A DNA stretch of 64,000 nt from Streptomyces cyaneochromogenes. Its GTDB lineage: Bacteria > Actinomycetota > Actinomycetes > Streptomycetales > Streptomycetaceae. This document shows positions 23,909-33,072 of the stretch, in pieces. The DNA lies in contig NZ_CP034539.1 of the NCBI RefSeq assembly GCF_003963535.1, positions 4,464,001 to 4,528,000 of the forward strand. The letters are read 5' to 3'. Made by a program: the position numbers and the translations under genes. Each line of letters starts with the position of its first letter. Position 1 is the stretch's first letter. The notes under the pieces were generated by a model. The model ran no database searches. It was not told where the DNA came from and saw nothing but the letters and a program-made list of their open reading frames with translations.

Positions 23909-24272
23909 GCCCCTCGCTCGCCGACCTCGCCGAACCGGAAGCGACTCCTACGCTTCCTTGCAGCGCGGCTGCCCAGCGGCTGTTCCCTGAAACACCCTCC
24001 AGAAAACGGTCATCGATCAGAAGAGGCTTGTTTCAATCGCATTCGATCCTGTTCGATCGAGTCTGATCGCGCGACGCCCGGGTAACCGAGCGGGTGCGAG
24101 GCCCTGTGCCCTCCGCGGAGGCCCCCTATCACGAGTGCGAGGAGCGTCACCAGCCATGGCTCTTCCAGGGGCGCACATTGCGACAAAGGGGCGTGCGCTG
24201 TCAGCCGTGCCGACTACATTCGGGGAGACGGCGGACACACGCTGGACAGGGACGGACCGGTGAGGGGGCCGT
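23909..24272. other. 364-base divergent promoter region of STAS and sigma genes
   Basis: Contains a cluster of TCGATC-like words (ATTCGATCCTGTTCGATCGA near 24040-24059) that might be a binding site. A possible -10 TACATT at 24212 lies upstream of the sigma gene, whose ribosome site GTGAGGGGGCC precedes the ATG at 24273. No gene with a sound start is seen. Confidence 0.45.
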
Positions 24273-24860
24273 ATGGCGAAGAAGGACGCACCGCCCCGCT
24301 GGGACCGCAAGATGCAGCAGCGCCTCGCCCGCGGTGAGGCGGCCGCCCTCGGCGAGTTCTACGACCGGTTCGCCTCGCTGGTGCACGGCCTCGCCCACAC
24401 GGTGCTGGGCGACGAGCGTGCCGCCGACCACCTCACCCGCGACGTCTTCGCCCATGTCTGGGAGCACCCGGACACCTATGACCCCAAGCAGGGCCCGCTG
24501 CGCTCCTGGGTCGCCGCGCTGACCCACCGCCTCGCGGTGCAGCGGCTGCGCGCCACCGAGACCGCCGCCCTGGTCCAGGCCGGCGGCCAGGGCTCCACCG
24601 AGGAACTGGAGCGCAAGGTGCGGCACGCCTCGGTCGCCGCCCGCGCCGACTACATCGTCCAGTCGATGCCCGTCCCCCTGCGCGCCGCCCTGGAACTGGC
24701 CTATTTCCAGCGCCGCGACTACCGCCAGACCGCCGTCGACCTCGGCGTCACCGAGGACGAGGCCCGCCGCCGCCTCCGCCTGGGCCTGCAGCTGCTCTCC
24801 ACGGCCCACGACGCCGGAGCCGCGCCGGGGGCACCGCCGGGCTACGGGGGTGCGGTGTGA
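24273..24860 (+). CDS. ECF-like RNA polymerase sigma factor
   Basis: A 195-residue sigma factor. Region 2 is seen in ALGEFYDRFASLVHGLAHTVLGDERAADHLTRDVFAHVWEHPDTYDPKQGPLRSWVAALTHRLA. Region 4 follows in LRAALELAYFQRRDYRQTAVDLGVTEDEARRRLRLGLQLL. It begins MAKKDAPPRWDRKMQQRLARGE. The next gene starts within its stop codon (GTGA) and encodes a zinc-finger anti-sigma factor with an MDMPI domain, the usual partner arrangement of this ECF group. Target promoters are not evident here. Confidence 0.9.
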   Translation: MAKKDAPPRWDRKMQQRLARGEAAALGEFYDRFASLVHGLAHTVLGDERAADHLTRDVFAHVWEHPDTYDPKQGPLRSWVAALTHRLAVQRLRATETAALVQAGGQGSTEELERKVRHASVAARADYIVQSMPVPLRAALELAYFQRRDYRQTAVDLGVTEDEARRRLRLGLQLLSTAHDAGAAPGAPPGYGGAV

Positions 24861-26269
24861 ACGAGGCAGGACGGTTCGAGGTGTACGACGAGCACGAGGG
24901 GCAAGGAGGACACGGGGGCGAGGACCCGTACGAGAAGGGCGAGAGGGAAAGCGGCGCGGCGAACGCCTCCCGTGGAGCGGACGGTATGAGCAGCGGCAAC
25001 GGCGACGACCGGCACCCCACCCCTGAGTCGGGCCCGGACCTGCCGCCCCGCATACCGCTCCCCCGCGCCTCCGTGGAGGACACCGGACGGCCCCTGCCCG
25101 ACCTGCGGGCGCAGGACCTCGCCGCCCCCGCGCCACCGCCCAGTGCGCCGCTCGTCCTCGAACACCGGGTCCTGAAGGCGCTCCTCGGCGCGTGGGCGCT
25201 GGCCGCCTGCTCGCCGGAGGAGACGGCGGCCGTGGAGGAGCACCTCGGCGACTGCGGTGCCTGCGCGGACGAAGCGCGGCGGCTGCGTGAGGCCGTCGGT
25301 CTGCTGCATCCCGCCGAGTCCCTCGACCTGGACCCGTCCCTGCGCACCCGTGTCCTGGCGGGCTGCCTGGAGCGGCGCCCACCGCGCATCCCGGTGCCGG
25401 AGTGGGCGACGCCGTACGACGCCGAGACGGCCCGCCTCGACGCCCTGCTGCAGGACTTCGGCGACGCCGAGTGGCACGCGCCCGTGCGGCTGCGGTGGTT
25501 CGAGAAGGACGAGCCGACCAGCCGCCGTACGACCGTCGCCGGGGTCATCGCGCACCTGCTGACGGTCGACGGGCTGGTGGCGATCGCGCTGGGCCTCAAG
25601 GACCCGATGGGCGACGTGGCCGCGGACCGCCCGACCCCGTCCGCGCGCACGGAGGCGTACTGGCGGGCCTCGCACTACCCGCCGACGCGCGCCGTACGGG
25701 CACCGTGGCGCGAGCAGAGCCACGACCTGGTCCGCACGGTGTCCTTCACGGGCGGCGGCACGGGCAAGCTGTCGGTGCCGTACGGCGACTTCGAACTTCC
25801 GCTGCACGACGCGATGCTGGACCGCGCCTTCGAGTGCTGGGTGCACGCGGAGGACATCGCCGAGGCGGTGGACTACCCGTACGAGCCGCCGTCCGGCGGT
25901 GATCTGCACCAGATGGTCGACCTGGCGGCCCGCATGCTCCCGACGGTGCTTTCGGCTCGCCGCCGTGTGGGCCTGGCGGCGCCGTCTCCCGGCCCGCACC
26001 GCCACCTGGTGCCCGCCGGCGAGCCCGGCCGTAGCCTCCGGCTGGAGATCGAGGGTTCCGGTGGCGGGGAGTGGCTGATCCCGCTGGACTCTCCCGGGGC
26101 GGTCGGCTCGGCGGATCACGAGGTGGCGCACATCGCGTTGGACGGCGGGGAGTTCTGCCGACTGGCCGCGGGGCATGTGTCTCCGACGGAGGCGGCGGCG
26201 GGTCAGGTCGGCGACCGGGAGGCGATCAGGGATGTGCTGTTCGCGGCGGCGAGTTTGAGCCGGATGTAG
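24857..26269 (+). CDS. Zinc-finger anti-sigma factor fused to a maleylpyruvate isomerase-like (MDMPI) domain
   Basis: A 470-residue protein. After a disordered acidic N-terminus (about 100 residues) comes a ZAS domain, LKALLGAWALAACSPEETAAVEEHLGDCGAC, with His-x3-Cys-x2-Cys around residues 138-145. From about residue 185 to the end are a DinB/MDMPI helical domain (ARLDALLQDFGDAEWHAPV, VAGVIAHLLTVDGLVAI) and a C-terminal SCP2-like region. No membrane segment is visible, so it is cytosolic. GTG 24857 overlaps the sigma stop. The ZAS holds the sigma factor; the MDMPI part, normally mycothiol-linked, suggests thiol or oxidative sensing (inference). Confidence 0.87.
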   Translation: MNEAGRFEVYDEHEGQGGHGGEDPYEKGERESGAANASRGADGMSSGNGDDRHPTPESGPDLPPRIPLPRASVEDTGRPLPDLRAQDLAAPAPPPSAPLVLEHRVLKALLGAWALAACSPEETAAVEEHLGDCGACADEARRLREAVGLLHPAESLDLDPSLRTRVLAGCLERRPPRIPVPEWATPYDAETARLDALLQDFGDAEWHAPVRLRWFEKDEPTSRRTTVAGVIAHLLTVDGLVAIALGLKDPMGDVAADRPTPSARTEAYWRASHYPPTRAVRAPWREQSHDLVRTVSFTGGGTGKLSVPYGDFELPLHDAMLDRAFECWVHAEDIAEAVDYPYEPPSGGDLHQMVDLAARMLPTVLSARRRVGLAAPSPGPHRHLVPAGEPGRSLRLEIEGSGGGEWLIPLDSPGAVGSADHEVAHIALDGGEFCRLAAGHVSPTEAAAGQVGDREAIRDVLFAAASLSRM

Positions 26270-26289
26270 GGGCGGGACGGGGCGGGACG

Positions 26290-26436
26290 GCGGCTGCGGG
26301 TGGTCCGTGGTTGCTCGCGCAGTTCCCCGCGCCCCTGAAGGTGCGTCCACTGCACGTACTCAAGGGGCGCGGGGAACTGCGCGACCGGCCCACGACTACC
26401 CGCAGCCGCCGCACATCAGAACTCCCCGAGCTCCTA
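26290..26436. repeat. Dispersed palindromic repeat, copy R2, long inverted arms
   Basis: Left arm from GCGGCTGCGGGT (26290) to CAGTTCCCCGCGCCCCT (26336). Right arm from AGGGGCGCGGGGAACTG (26363) to ACCCGCAGCCGC (26409). The arms are nearly complementary over some 45 bases around a 26-base loop and form a strong bidirectional terminator between the convergent anti-sigma and PurU genes. The tail CCCCGAGCTCCTAGGCG matches copy R1 and contains the PurU stop codon. Confidence 0.85.
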
Positions 26437-27315
26437 GGCGAAAACGACCGTCCGCCGCCCGTTCAGCAAAATCCTCCGCTCGGCATGCCACTTGACCGCC
26501 CGAGCCAGCGCCTGGCACTCCACGTCCCGCCCGATCGCGACCAGCTGGTCCGGCGTGACGTCGTGCCCCACCCGCTCGACCTCCTGCTCGATGATCGGCC
26601 CCTCGTCGAGGTCGGCGGTGACGTAGTGAGCCGTGGCGCCGATCAGCTTGACGCCCCGGGTGTGAGCCTGGTGATACGGCTTCGCGCCCTTGAAGCTCGG
26701 CAGGAAGGAATGGTGGATGTTGATGATCCGCCCGCTCAGCTGCTTGCACAGGTCGTCCGAGAGGACCTGCATGTAGCGGGCCAGCACGACCAGCTCCACG
26801 CTCTCCTCGCGCACGATCTCCAGCAGCTGCGCCTCGGCCTCGGCCTTGTTGTCCTTGGTCACCGGGATGTGGTGGAAGGGGATGTCGTACGACCCCACGA
26901 GCTCGGCGAAGTCGGTGTGGTTGGACACCACGGCGGCGATCTCCACCGGCAGCGCACCGATCCTGGCGCGGAACAACAGGTCGTTCAGGCAGTGCCCGAA
27001 CTTGCTGACCATCAGGACGACCCGCATCTTCTCCTCGGCCCGGTGGATCTGCCAGTCCATCTGGAAGGAGTCACCGATCGCCGCGAAGCTCGCCCGCAGC
27101 TTGTCCACCGTCACCGGCGACTCCGCCGAGAAGTGGACACGCATGAAGAACAGTCCCGTGTCGTGGTCACCGAACTGCTGGCTGTCCTCGATGTTGCAGC
27201 CGGTCATGAAGAGGTAGCTCGACACGGCGTGCACGATGCCCTGCTTGTCGGGGCACGACAGGATGAGGACATACTGCTCGGCGGGAACCGCGGCTCGGGT
27301 GGACTGCTCATTCAT
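26434..27315 (-). CDS. purU: Formyltetrahydrofolate deformylase PurU
   Basis: A 293-residue enzyme that hydrolyses 10-formyl-THF to formate and THF, balancing one-carbon pools for purine synthesis. The N-terminal ACT domain (VLILSCPDKQGIVHAVSSYLF, residues 15-95) is followed by the formyltransferase fold. NHTDF, the Asn-His-Ser of INIHHSFLPSFKGAKPYHQA and the Asp of ADLDEGPIIEQ are the expected catalytic residues. ATG 27315 is chosen from the family N-terminus; no clear ribosome site. It is followed upstream by an SCO4402-type gene in the same direction. Confidence 0.95.
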   Translation of the reverse strand: MNEQSTRAAVPAEQYVLILSCPDKQGIVHAVSSYLFMTGCNIEDSQQFGDHDTGLFFMRVHFSAESPVTVDKLRASFAAIGDSFQMDWQIHRAEEKMRVVLMVSKFGHCLNDLLFRARIGALPVEIAAVVSNHTDFAELVGSYDIPFHHIPVTKDNKAEAEAQLLEIVREESVELVVLARYMQVLSDDLCKQLSGRIINIHHSFLPSFKGAKPYHQAHTRGVKLIGATAHYVTADLDEGPIIEQEVERVGHDVTPDQLVAIGRDVECQALARAVKWHAERRILLNGRRTVVFA

Positions 27316-27362
27316 GCAGCACAGGGTCCCATATCCCAGGCCCTCGGCGGGCAGCCGTCCCG

Positions 27363-27863
27363 TTACGCGGACCGGGTCATGATCCGCAGCACCTCGAGGG
27401 TGCGCGGCGGTGCGTCCGGGTCCTCGCCGTCGGCCATGGCCATCCGGACGTGCGCGTCCCGCGCCGCCCGCACCGCCTCCGGCCATCCCTGGTGCTCCAT
27501 GTACGCGGAGACCGGCGCGTCCGGGCCGACCTGGTGCATGATCCGCAGCACCCGCAGCACGGCGGTGTCGACGAGCGCCGCCTCCTGCGAGTCCCGGAAT
27601 ATGGTGCCGACGTACTTCTCCGCCGACCAGTTGTCCAGCCAGGTGTCCTCGACCAGGCGGTAGACGGCGTCGGTGACGTCGCCGTACCCGTCGACACCGG
27701 CGAGCCAGACGTCCCGCTGGAACGCCTGGTCGGAGAGCATGTGCAGCGCGGAGCGCACATTGCTGCGCCAGCGCCACCACGGCATGTCATTGAGTGGCAT
27801 GCCGCCCATGGTGGATGAGCGACGGCCGCGACGGGAAGAGCTATCCGAACCTTGCACGGTCAT
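27363..27863 (-). CDS. SCO4402 family protein
   Basis: A 166-residue conserved actinobacterial protein of unknown function. The start MTVQGSDSSSRRGRR at 27863 has GGGGGAA ten bases upstream; a further in-frame ATG at 27884 is less likely. The core LNDMPWWRWRSNVRSALHMLSD...RDVWLAGVDGYGDVTDAVYRLVEDTWLDNW is very characteristic and appears next to purU in several Streptomyces (from memory). No catalytic motif or membrane segment is seen. Mostly helical and soluble. Confidence 0.85.
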   Translation of the reverse strand: MTVQGSDSSSRRGRRSSTMGGMPLNDMPWWRWRSNVRSALHMLSDQAFQRDVWLAGVDGYGDVTDAVYRLVEDTWLDNWSAEKYVGTIFRDSQEAALVDTAVLRVLRIMHQVGPDAPVSAYMEHQGWPEAVRAARDAHVRMAMADGEDPDAPPRTLEVLRIMTRSA

Positions 27864-27980
27864 CGATCGTACGTTCCCCCTCACAGGAGCCTCACCGGCC
27901 CCCGTAATTCACCTTCCCGTCACCGAAGGATAACCAAGGGTCACGCTCAGGTTAGTGATGTGGCGGAATCGTGCATAGCC

Positions 27981-29291
27981 ATGACCGGCAGGCGACGCAT
28001 CCGCAGCACCTTCCTCCCCAGCCTCACCAACCGGCCCGGCCGGAGTGCCGCATGTACCGCGGCGGCACTGGTGGCGTGCGCGTCGCTCGCCGTCGGATGC
28101 GGTGTCATCCCCGGTACCACGGGGGGTTCCGGGGATGGTCCGATCACCGTCATGACCTGGGCTCCCGAGAACACCAAGGCCACCAACAAGCCCGGTATGC
28201 CCGCCTTCGCGCAGGCCTACGCCCGCTGGGTCAACGCCCACGGCGGCATCAACGGCCGGGACCTGAAGGTCCTCACCTGCAACGACCACAACGACAGCGT
28301 GGCCGCGGCGAAGTGCGCCGACCGCGCGGTCGAGGAGAACGTCGTCGCGGTCATCGGCTCCTACAGCCAGTACGGCGACACCTTCCTGCCCTCGCTGGAG
28401 AGCGCCGGCATCCCGTACATAGGCGGCTACGGCGTCACGAACGCCGAGTTCACCAGCCCGCTCTCCTACCCCGTCAACGGCGGCCAGCCCACCCTCCTGG
28501 CGGGCCTCGGCAAGGAGCTGGCCCGCCGCTGCGGCCCCGTCGCGCTGGTGCGCCCCGACAGCATCGCGGGCGACGAGCTGCCGCCCCTGCTCAACTCCGG
28601 TCTCAAGGCGGGCAGGCACCTCGACTCGAGCGACCAGTTGGCCGACGAGGACGCCACCGAGTACGCGACCCAGTCGGCGCGGGCCCTGGACTACGCGGCC
28701 GACGAGCTGTCGGACACCGGCTGTGTGGTGCCCGCCCTCGGCGACCGCACCAGCACGTTCATGGACTCCTTCCGGCGGTCCCGGGAGGAGTACTCCGACG
28801 TGCGCACCGCCACCGTCCTCGGCAGCGTCGACCAGACCGTGATCAACGCGACCGGCGGGGCGTCGAGCCCGTACGAGGGGTCGTACATCACCGGCTGGTA
28901 CCCCGTGGCGAGCGATCCGCGCTGGGACGCCATGAAGAAGGTGATCAGCGAGCAGGCCTTCGGCGACAACCGCATCGATCCCGCGGACGCCGGTGTGCAG
29001 ACCACATGGATCGCGTACACGGTGTTCAAGAAGGCCGTCGAGTCGCTGGGCGACGGCGACGTGAGCGCCGACTCCGTGCGGGAGGCCCTGAACAAGGGCC
29101 TGACGGTCTCCACGGGCGGACTGACCCCGCCCTTGCGGTGGAAGTTCCAGGACGTCCTGGCCTCCGTCGGCTACCCCCGTCTGGTCAACCGCAAGGTGAC
29201 CCTCCAGGTCGTACGGGACGGCCGGCTGGTGGCGGCCCGCAAGGGCTTCATCGACGTGACCAGGACGCTGCAGACCGCCGACCTGAACTGA
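27981..29291 (+). CDS. Branched-chain amino acid-type ABC transporter substrate-binding lipoprotein
   Basis: A 436-residue periplasmic-binding protein (Leu/Ile/Val type). The signal peptide ends in a lipobox CASLAVGCG near residue 42, so the mature protein is a membrane-anchored lipoprotein. The PBP I fold is seen in ITVMTWAPENTK, ARWVNAHGGINGRDLKVLTCNDH and AVIGSYSQYGDTFLPSLESAGIPYIGG. I start at ATG 27981 since the preceding codons do not resemble a signal peptide; GTG 27960 is an alternative. No permease or ATPase gene is adjacent, so it is an orphan binding protein or a sensor. Confidence 0.88.
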   Translation: MTGRRRIRSTFLPSLTNRPGRSAACTAAALVACASLAVGCGVIPGTTGGSGDGPITVMTWAPENTKATNKPGMPAFAQAYARWVNAHGGINGRDLKVLTCNDHNDSVAAAKCADRAVEENVVAVIGSYSQYGDTFLPSLESAGIPYIGGYGVTNAEFTSPLSYPVNGGQPTLLAGLGKELARRCGPVALVRPDSIAGDELPPLLNSGLKAGRHLDSSDQLADEDATEYATQSARALDYAADELSDTGCVVPALGDRTSTFMDSFRRSREEYSDVRTATVLGSVDQTVINATGGASSPYEGSYITGWYPVASDPRWDAMKKVISEQAFGDNRIDPADAGVQTTWIAYTVFKKAVESLGDGDVSADSVREALNKGLTVSTGGLTPPLRWKFQDVLASVGYPRLVNRKVTLQVVRDGRLVAARKGFIDVTRTLQTADLN

Positions 29292-29312
29292 CCGGCCGGG
29301 GGCCCGGCCGGT
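29291..29312. terminator. Bidirectional terminator hairpin
   Basis: ACCGGCCGGG (29291-29300) and CCCGGCCGGT (29303-29312) form a perfect 10-bp stem exactly between the convergent stop codons of the lipoprotein gene and the proline-rich protein gene. No U-run follows, as usual for Streptomyces. Confidence 0.8.
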
Positions 29313-29313
29313 C

Positions 29314-31167
29314 CTACAGCTGGGTCGGCTGGCGTTCCGTCAGGCCGTACTTCTTGGCGATCGTGTTCCACAGCTGCGCGGCCGATTTCTTCTGCGTGCT
29401 GGCGGTGCCGCTGGCGCGGTTGCCGGCCTGGGTCTGGCCGGTGGAGCGGGCCTGGCCCTTCTTGCACAGCTTCTGGTTGCCGGCGACCTGGTCGGCCCAC
29501 GCCGCGTAGTGGTTGTCGGCGGACGCCGAGGCCTGCCACGCCTTGGTCAGCGCGGTGGTCAGCTCGGTGTGGTTCGGGAGCTGGTCGACCTCCAGCTTGG
29601 ACAGGTCGGTGACCAGCCGGTTGCGCTGCCCGGCCGCGTCCCGCAGGTCCTTGGCGGCCTGCGCGAGGTTGTCGCAGGACTTCACGTCGTCCACCGCGTT
29701 GATCACGGACGTACGGCTGTCTCCGCTGTCGGCGAGGAGCTTGTCCAGGGCGACCGCCTGCTCCTCGGCCGGGTCGGCGGACGGCGAGGAGGAACCCTCG
29801 GTCGCCGGGGCCGTGGCCGAGACGGGGCTGTTGTCGTCCTTCTCGTCGTCCCCGCCCCCACCGGCGAGCAGCGCGCCCGCACCGATGCCGAGGACGGCGA
29901 TACCGACGCCCACGGCGGCGATGAGGGGCAGCCGGGAGCCCGTACGACCGCCACGGCCGCCGTCGTCGTCGCCCGGGCCGTAGGGGCTGTGCGGGCCGTT
30001 CGCGCCGGGCGGGAAGTACCCGCCCTCGTGCCGGCCCTGCGGCTGCGGCGGCTGCTGGAAGCGGGGCAGCTGCTGGGTGGACGCGGCCGGGGGCTCGCCG
30101 CCCGGCTCGCTGCGGAAGAGGTTGTCGAAGTCGGAGAGCGGCTGCCGCTGCGGACCGCCGTGCGGCGCCCCGCCCGCCTGACCGGGCACCGGCGGGATGT
30201 ACTGCGTGGCGTCGGCGTCGGGCCCGGACGCCTGCGGCATCGGTCCGGCGCCGCCGCCCTGCCGGGCCCGCCCCAGGATCTGGGTGCTCTCGTTGGACAC
30301 CTCGGGCGGCAACGCGCCCGGCCCCACCGGCGGGATGTACTGCGTGGCGCCCTCGGACGCGGGAGGCGTGCCGGCCGCGCCGACGGGCGGTATGAAGCGG
30401 GTGGCCTGGTCGTCCGCGCCCGCAGGGGCCGCACTGACCGGCGGTATGTACTGGGTGGCGCCTTCGTCGGCCGGGGGCAACGGAGCCCCGAAACCACCGG
30501 CCCCCGCCCCGGCCTGCGGGAGGGGCGCGGCGGGCGGCAGCGGCGCGCCCGGGCCGCCCTGCTGGGCAGGCGGCAGCGCCCCACCGGAGCCGGGAGCACC
30601 GTACGCCTCCGCAGCGGAGCCAGGTGTGCCGTACGCCTGGGCACCGGCGGGCGGCAGCGGCGCATTCCCGCCCGGAGCCCCGTAGGCCTGACCGCCCGCG
30701 GGCGGCAGCGGCGTCGAGGACGGACCGCCGCTCTGCCCGTACGGCGGCTGCGGCGCGGGCAGCGACGGACCGGCCGGCGCCCCCTGCCCGTACGACGGCG
30801 TGCTCGGCGGTGCGCCCTGCACGCCCCCGCCGTACGCCCCGCCCTCCGGCGCCGCGCCCCACGGGGCCGGCGCCTGCGCCTGGTACTGCTGTTCCTGCCC
30901 GCCCCACGACTGACCGGGCTGCGCCCCCCAGGCCTGGCCCGGCGCGGCCGGCGGCGGGGTCGCGGGCTGCTCGGGTCCCCACGGGGTGCCCCAGGCCTGG
31001 CCGCCGGGCGGCGCCGAGGGCGGGGGTGTCGTCGGCGGCGTGGCCGGTACCGGCGTCGGCCGGCCCGTCATGCCCGGCAGCAGCGGCTCACCACCGTCCG
31101 AGGGCAGCACGATGCCTTCGCGCGCTTGCCGCGCCGAGGGCTCCTCGCCCTGTCCACTCTGCGTCAC
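29314..31167 (-). CDS. Proline/glycine-rich single-pass membrane protein with repeated TQYIPP motifs
   Basis: A 617-residue protein. Residues 1-400 are disordered and rich in Pro, Gly, Gln and Ala. They contain ATQYIPPV three times, ATRFIPPV once and a related STQIL motif. One membrane helix follows (LPLIAAVGVGIAVLGIGAGALLAGG, near residue 425). A C-terminal domain of about 150 residues, predicted outside, is helical with two Cys (SCDNLAQ, KLCKKG). It starts MTQSGQGEEPSARQ. The repeated Thr-Gln-Tyr/Phe-Ile-Pro-Pro motif, spaced in disordered sequence, looks like a Ser/Thr-kinase phosphosite or FHA-binding site. A Ser/Thr kinase is encoded at 44430. Function unknown. Confidence 0.78.
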   Translation of the reverse strand: MTQSGQGEEPSARQAREGIVLPSDGGEPLLPGMTGRPTPVPATPPTTPPPSAPPGGQAWGTPWGPEQPATPPPAAPGQAWGAQPGQSWGGQEQQYQAQAPAPWGAAPEGGAYGGGVQGAPPSTPSYGQGAPAGPSLPAPQPPYGQSGGPSSTPLPPAGGQAYGAPGGNAPLPPAGAQAYGTPGSAAEAYGAPGSGGALPPAQQGGPGAPLPPAAPLPQAGAGAGGFGAPLPPADEGATQYIPPVSAAPAGADDQATRFIPPVGAAGTPPASEGATQYIPPVGPGALPPEVSNESTQILGRARQGGGAGPMPQASGPDADATQYIPPVPGQAGGAPHGGPQRQPLSDFDNLFRSEPGGEPPAASTQQLPRFQQPPQPQGRHEGGYFPPGANGPHSPYGPGDDDGGRGGRTGSRLPLIAAVGVGIAVLGIGAGALLAGGGGDDEKDDNSPVSATAPATEGSSSPSADPAEEQAVALDKLLADSGDSRTSVINAVDDVKSCDNLAQAAKDLRDAAGQRNRLVTDLSKLEVDQLPNHTELTTALTKAWQASASADNHYAAWADQVAGNQKLCKKGQARSTGQTQAGNRASGTASTQKKSAAQLWNTIAKKYGLTERQPTQL

Positions 31168-31368
31168 CGGGACTCCTACGAATGGGGGACCTTCGGAATC
31201 GTCGGCTCACGCTACCGGGTCTTCCGAGACTGCTGCTACGCGGCCAAGGACGTGACCTGCGTCCCTGTGACCGCGGTAACAGCAACGGCCCCCAATCCGC
31301 TGTTAACGCTCTCCCTTCCCACCGGCACCTTCATTTCCCTGCCGTTCACGCAGTCGTACCCGCTGGTT

Positions 31369-32754
31369 TCATGCCGCGGTCTGAAGGTCGAGCCGCGCCC
31401 CGAACTCCCTTACCACCGGCTCGTCCCGGAACGGCTCCAGCCGCTGTTGGAAGTCCTCCAGATATTCGGCACCCCGGTTGGAACGCAGCGTCTCCAGGAG
31501 TTCGACGGCCTTCAGCCCCGTGTGGCAGGCCTGTTCGACCTCGCGCTGCTGGACCTGTGCCGTGGCGAGCAGCACATAGCCGATCGCCCGGCGCCGCGCC
31601 TTCGTCTCCGGAAGCCCGGCCAGCGACTCCTCCGCGCGCCGCGCCGCCGCCTCGGCCTGGCCGAGGTCGCGGTGGCAGTGCGCCAACTCGTCGGCGAGAT
31701 AGGCCTCGTCGAAGTGCGCGATCCACGCCGGGTCGTCCCCGGACTCCGGATCCGCCGTCTCCAGCGCGGTCACGGCCCGCCCGGACGCGACCTGGGCGCC
31801 CCGTGCGTCGCCCATCAGCGCATGCCCTCGCGCCTCGGCCGCATAGAACATGGACTCCGCGCGCGGGGTCACGCGCCCCCGCGCCCCCTCCTGCGCCGCC
31901 CGCGCCAACTGCGCGATCTCACGCGGGTTCCCGAGCTGCGCGGCGAGGTGGCTCATGGAGGCGGCCAGCACATACCCGCCGTACCCCCGGTCGCCCGCCG
32001 CCTGCGCCAGCCGCAGCGCCTGGATGTAGTACCGCTGGGCGAGCCCCGGCTGCCCGGTGTCGATGGCCATGTACCCGGCGAGCTCGGTCAGCCGGGCGAC
32101 GGCGGCGAACAGGTCCCGCCCGACCGCCTCCCGGTACGACCCCGCCAGCAGCCCGGAGACGACACTGTTCAGGTAGTGCACGACGACCGGACGCACATGC
32201 CCGCTGCCGTACTGGTGATCAAGGTCGACGAGCGCCTGCGTCATCGCCCGCACGGCCGCCACGTCGGACTGCCCCACCCGCGGCCCCGCCGAGCGCGACA
32301 CCTGCGAGTCGGGTGACGAGATCAGCCAGTCGCGGCTGGGCTCGACCAGCGCGGACGCGGCGACGGACGAGCCGGACAGGAAGTCCCGCCGCCCGACGTC
32401 GCTGCGCCACAGCTCGCAGACCTGCTCGATCGCCCCCAGGACCGTCGGCGAGAACTGGAGACCGACTCCGGACGCGAGGTTCTTGCCGTTGGCCATGCCG
32501 ATCTCGTCGATCGTGACCGTACGGCCCAGCTTGCGGCCGAGCGCCTCGGCGATGATCGCCGGCGCCCGTCCCCGCGGCTGCTGTCCACGCAGCCAGCGCG
32601 CCACGGACGTCTTGTCGTAGCGCAGATCGAGGCCGTGCTCCGCGCCGCACATGTTGACCCTGCGGGCCAGCCCTGCGTTCGAGCAGCCCGCTTCCTGGAT
32701 GAGCGCCTGCAGCCGTTCGTTCGGCTGTCGCGCGACGAGAGGCCTTGCGGCCAT
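31369..32754 (-). CDS. TPR-containing transcriptional regulator (NsdA-like)
   Basis: A 461-residue regulator starting MAARPLVARQPNERLQALIQ, with GGGGG upstream of ATG 32754. Residues 10-75 form a divergent HTH (AGLARRVNMCGAEHGLDLRYDKTSVARWLRGQQPRGRAPAIIAEALGRKLG). The rest is a helical repeat array with TPR-like units (YYIQALRLAQAAGDRGYGGYVLAASMSHLA and others). This architecture is shared with Streptomyces regulators of antibiotic production and sporulation. Sites and partners are unknown. Confidence 0.82.
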   Translation of the reverse strand: MAARPLVARQPNERLQALIQEAGCSNAGLARRVNMCGAEHGLDLRYDKTSVARWLRGQQPRGRAPAIIAEALGRKLGRTVTIDEIGMANGKNLASGVGLQFSPTVLGAIEQVCELWRSDVGRRDFLSGSSVAASALVEPSRDWLISSPDSQVSRSAGPRVGQSDVAAVRAMTQALVDLDHQYGSGHVRPVVVHYLNSVVSGLLAGSYREAVGRDLFAAVARLTELAGYMAIDTGQPGLAQRYYIQALRLAQAAGDRGYGGYVLAASMSHLAAQLGNPREIAQLARAAQEGARGRVTPRAESMFYAAEARGHALMGDARGAQVASGRAVTALETADPESGDDPAWIAHFDEAYLADELAHCHRDLGQAEAAARRAEESLAGLPETKARRRAIGYVLLATAQVQQREVEQACHTGLKAVELLETLRSNRGAEYLEDFQQRLEPFRDEPVVREFGARLDLQTAA

Positions 32755-33072
32755 GGCGTACCCCCTGTGGCTGCGGTGCCTGCCCACGCACCGAGTTGAC
32801 GTTCTTCCACCGCCGAATCCGGCCCTTCGGGCACTGGCTGTGCATCGAAAGGATCCGGCCGTGAAGATCAATGCCCCGTCGGCATACCGAAAATGCGAGG
32901 CTTGTGAGGATTGCCGGGGTAAAGGCGGAAGCCGACCCCACAGTTGGCTACCCAGCCCGGGCCATGGATCCTCCTGCGCGCCCCCACACATGCACCCATG
33001 CGCCCCAGATGAGGAATCAGTGCTCCTCCCCCGCGCGCGCTTCGGCCGTAACCCGAGGTGGGTGCGGGAGTT
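32755..33072. other. 318-base divergent promoter region
   Basis: Lies between the TPR regulator and the primase-like gene. TTGACGTTCTTCC near 32798 on plus could be part of a -35 element. No gene, strong hairpin or repeat is seen. Slightly lower GC than its surroundings around 32870-32920. Confidence 0.4.

Noticed and set aside
29509-32316. A 935-codon open frame on plus
   Set aside because: It is antisense to the proline-rich and TPR regulator genes and has shadow composition with no domain.
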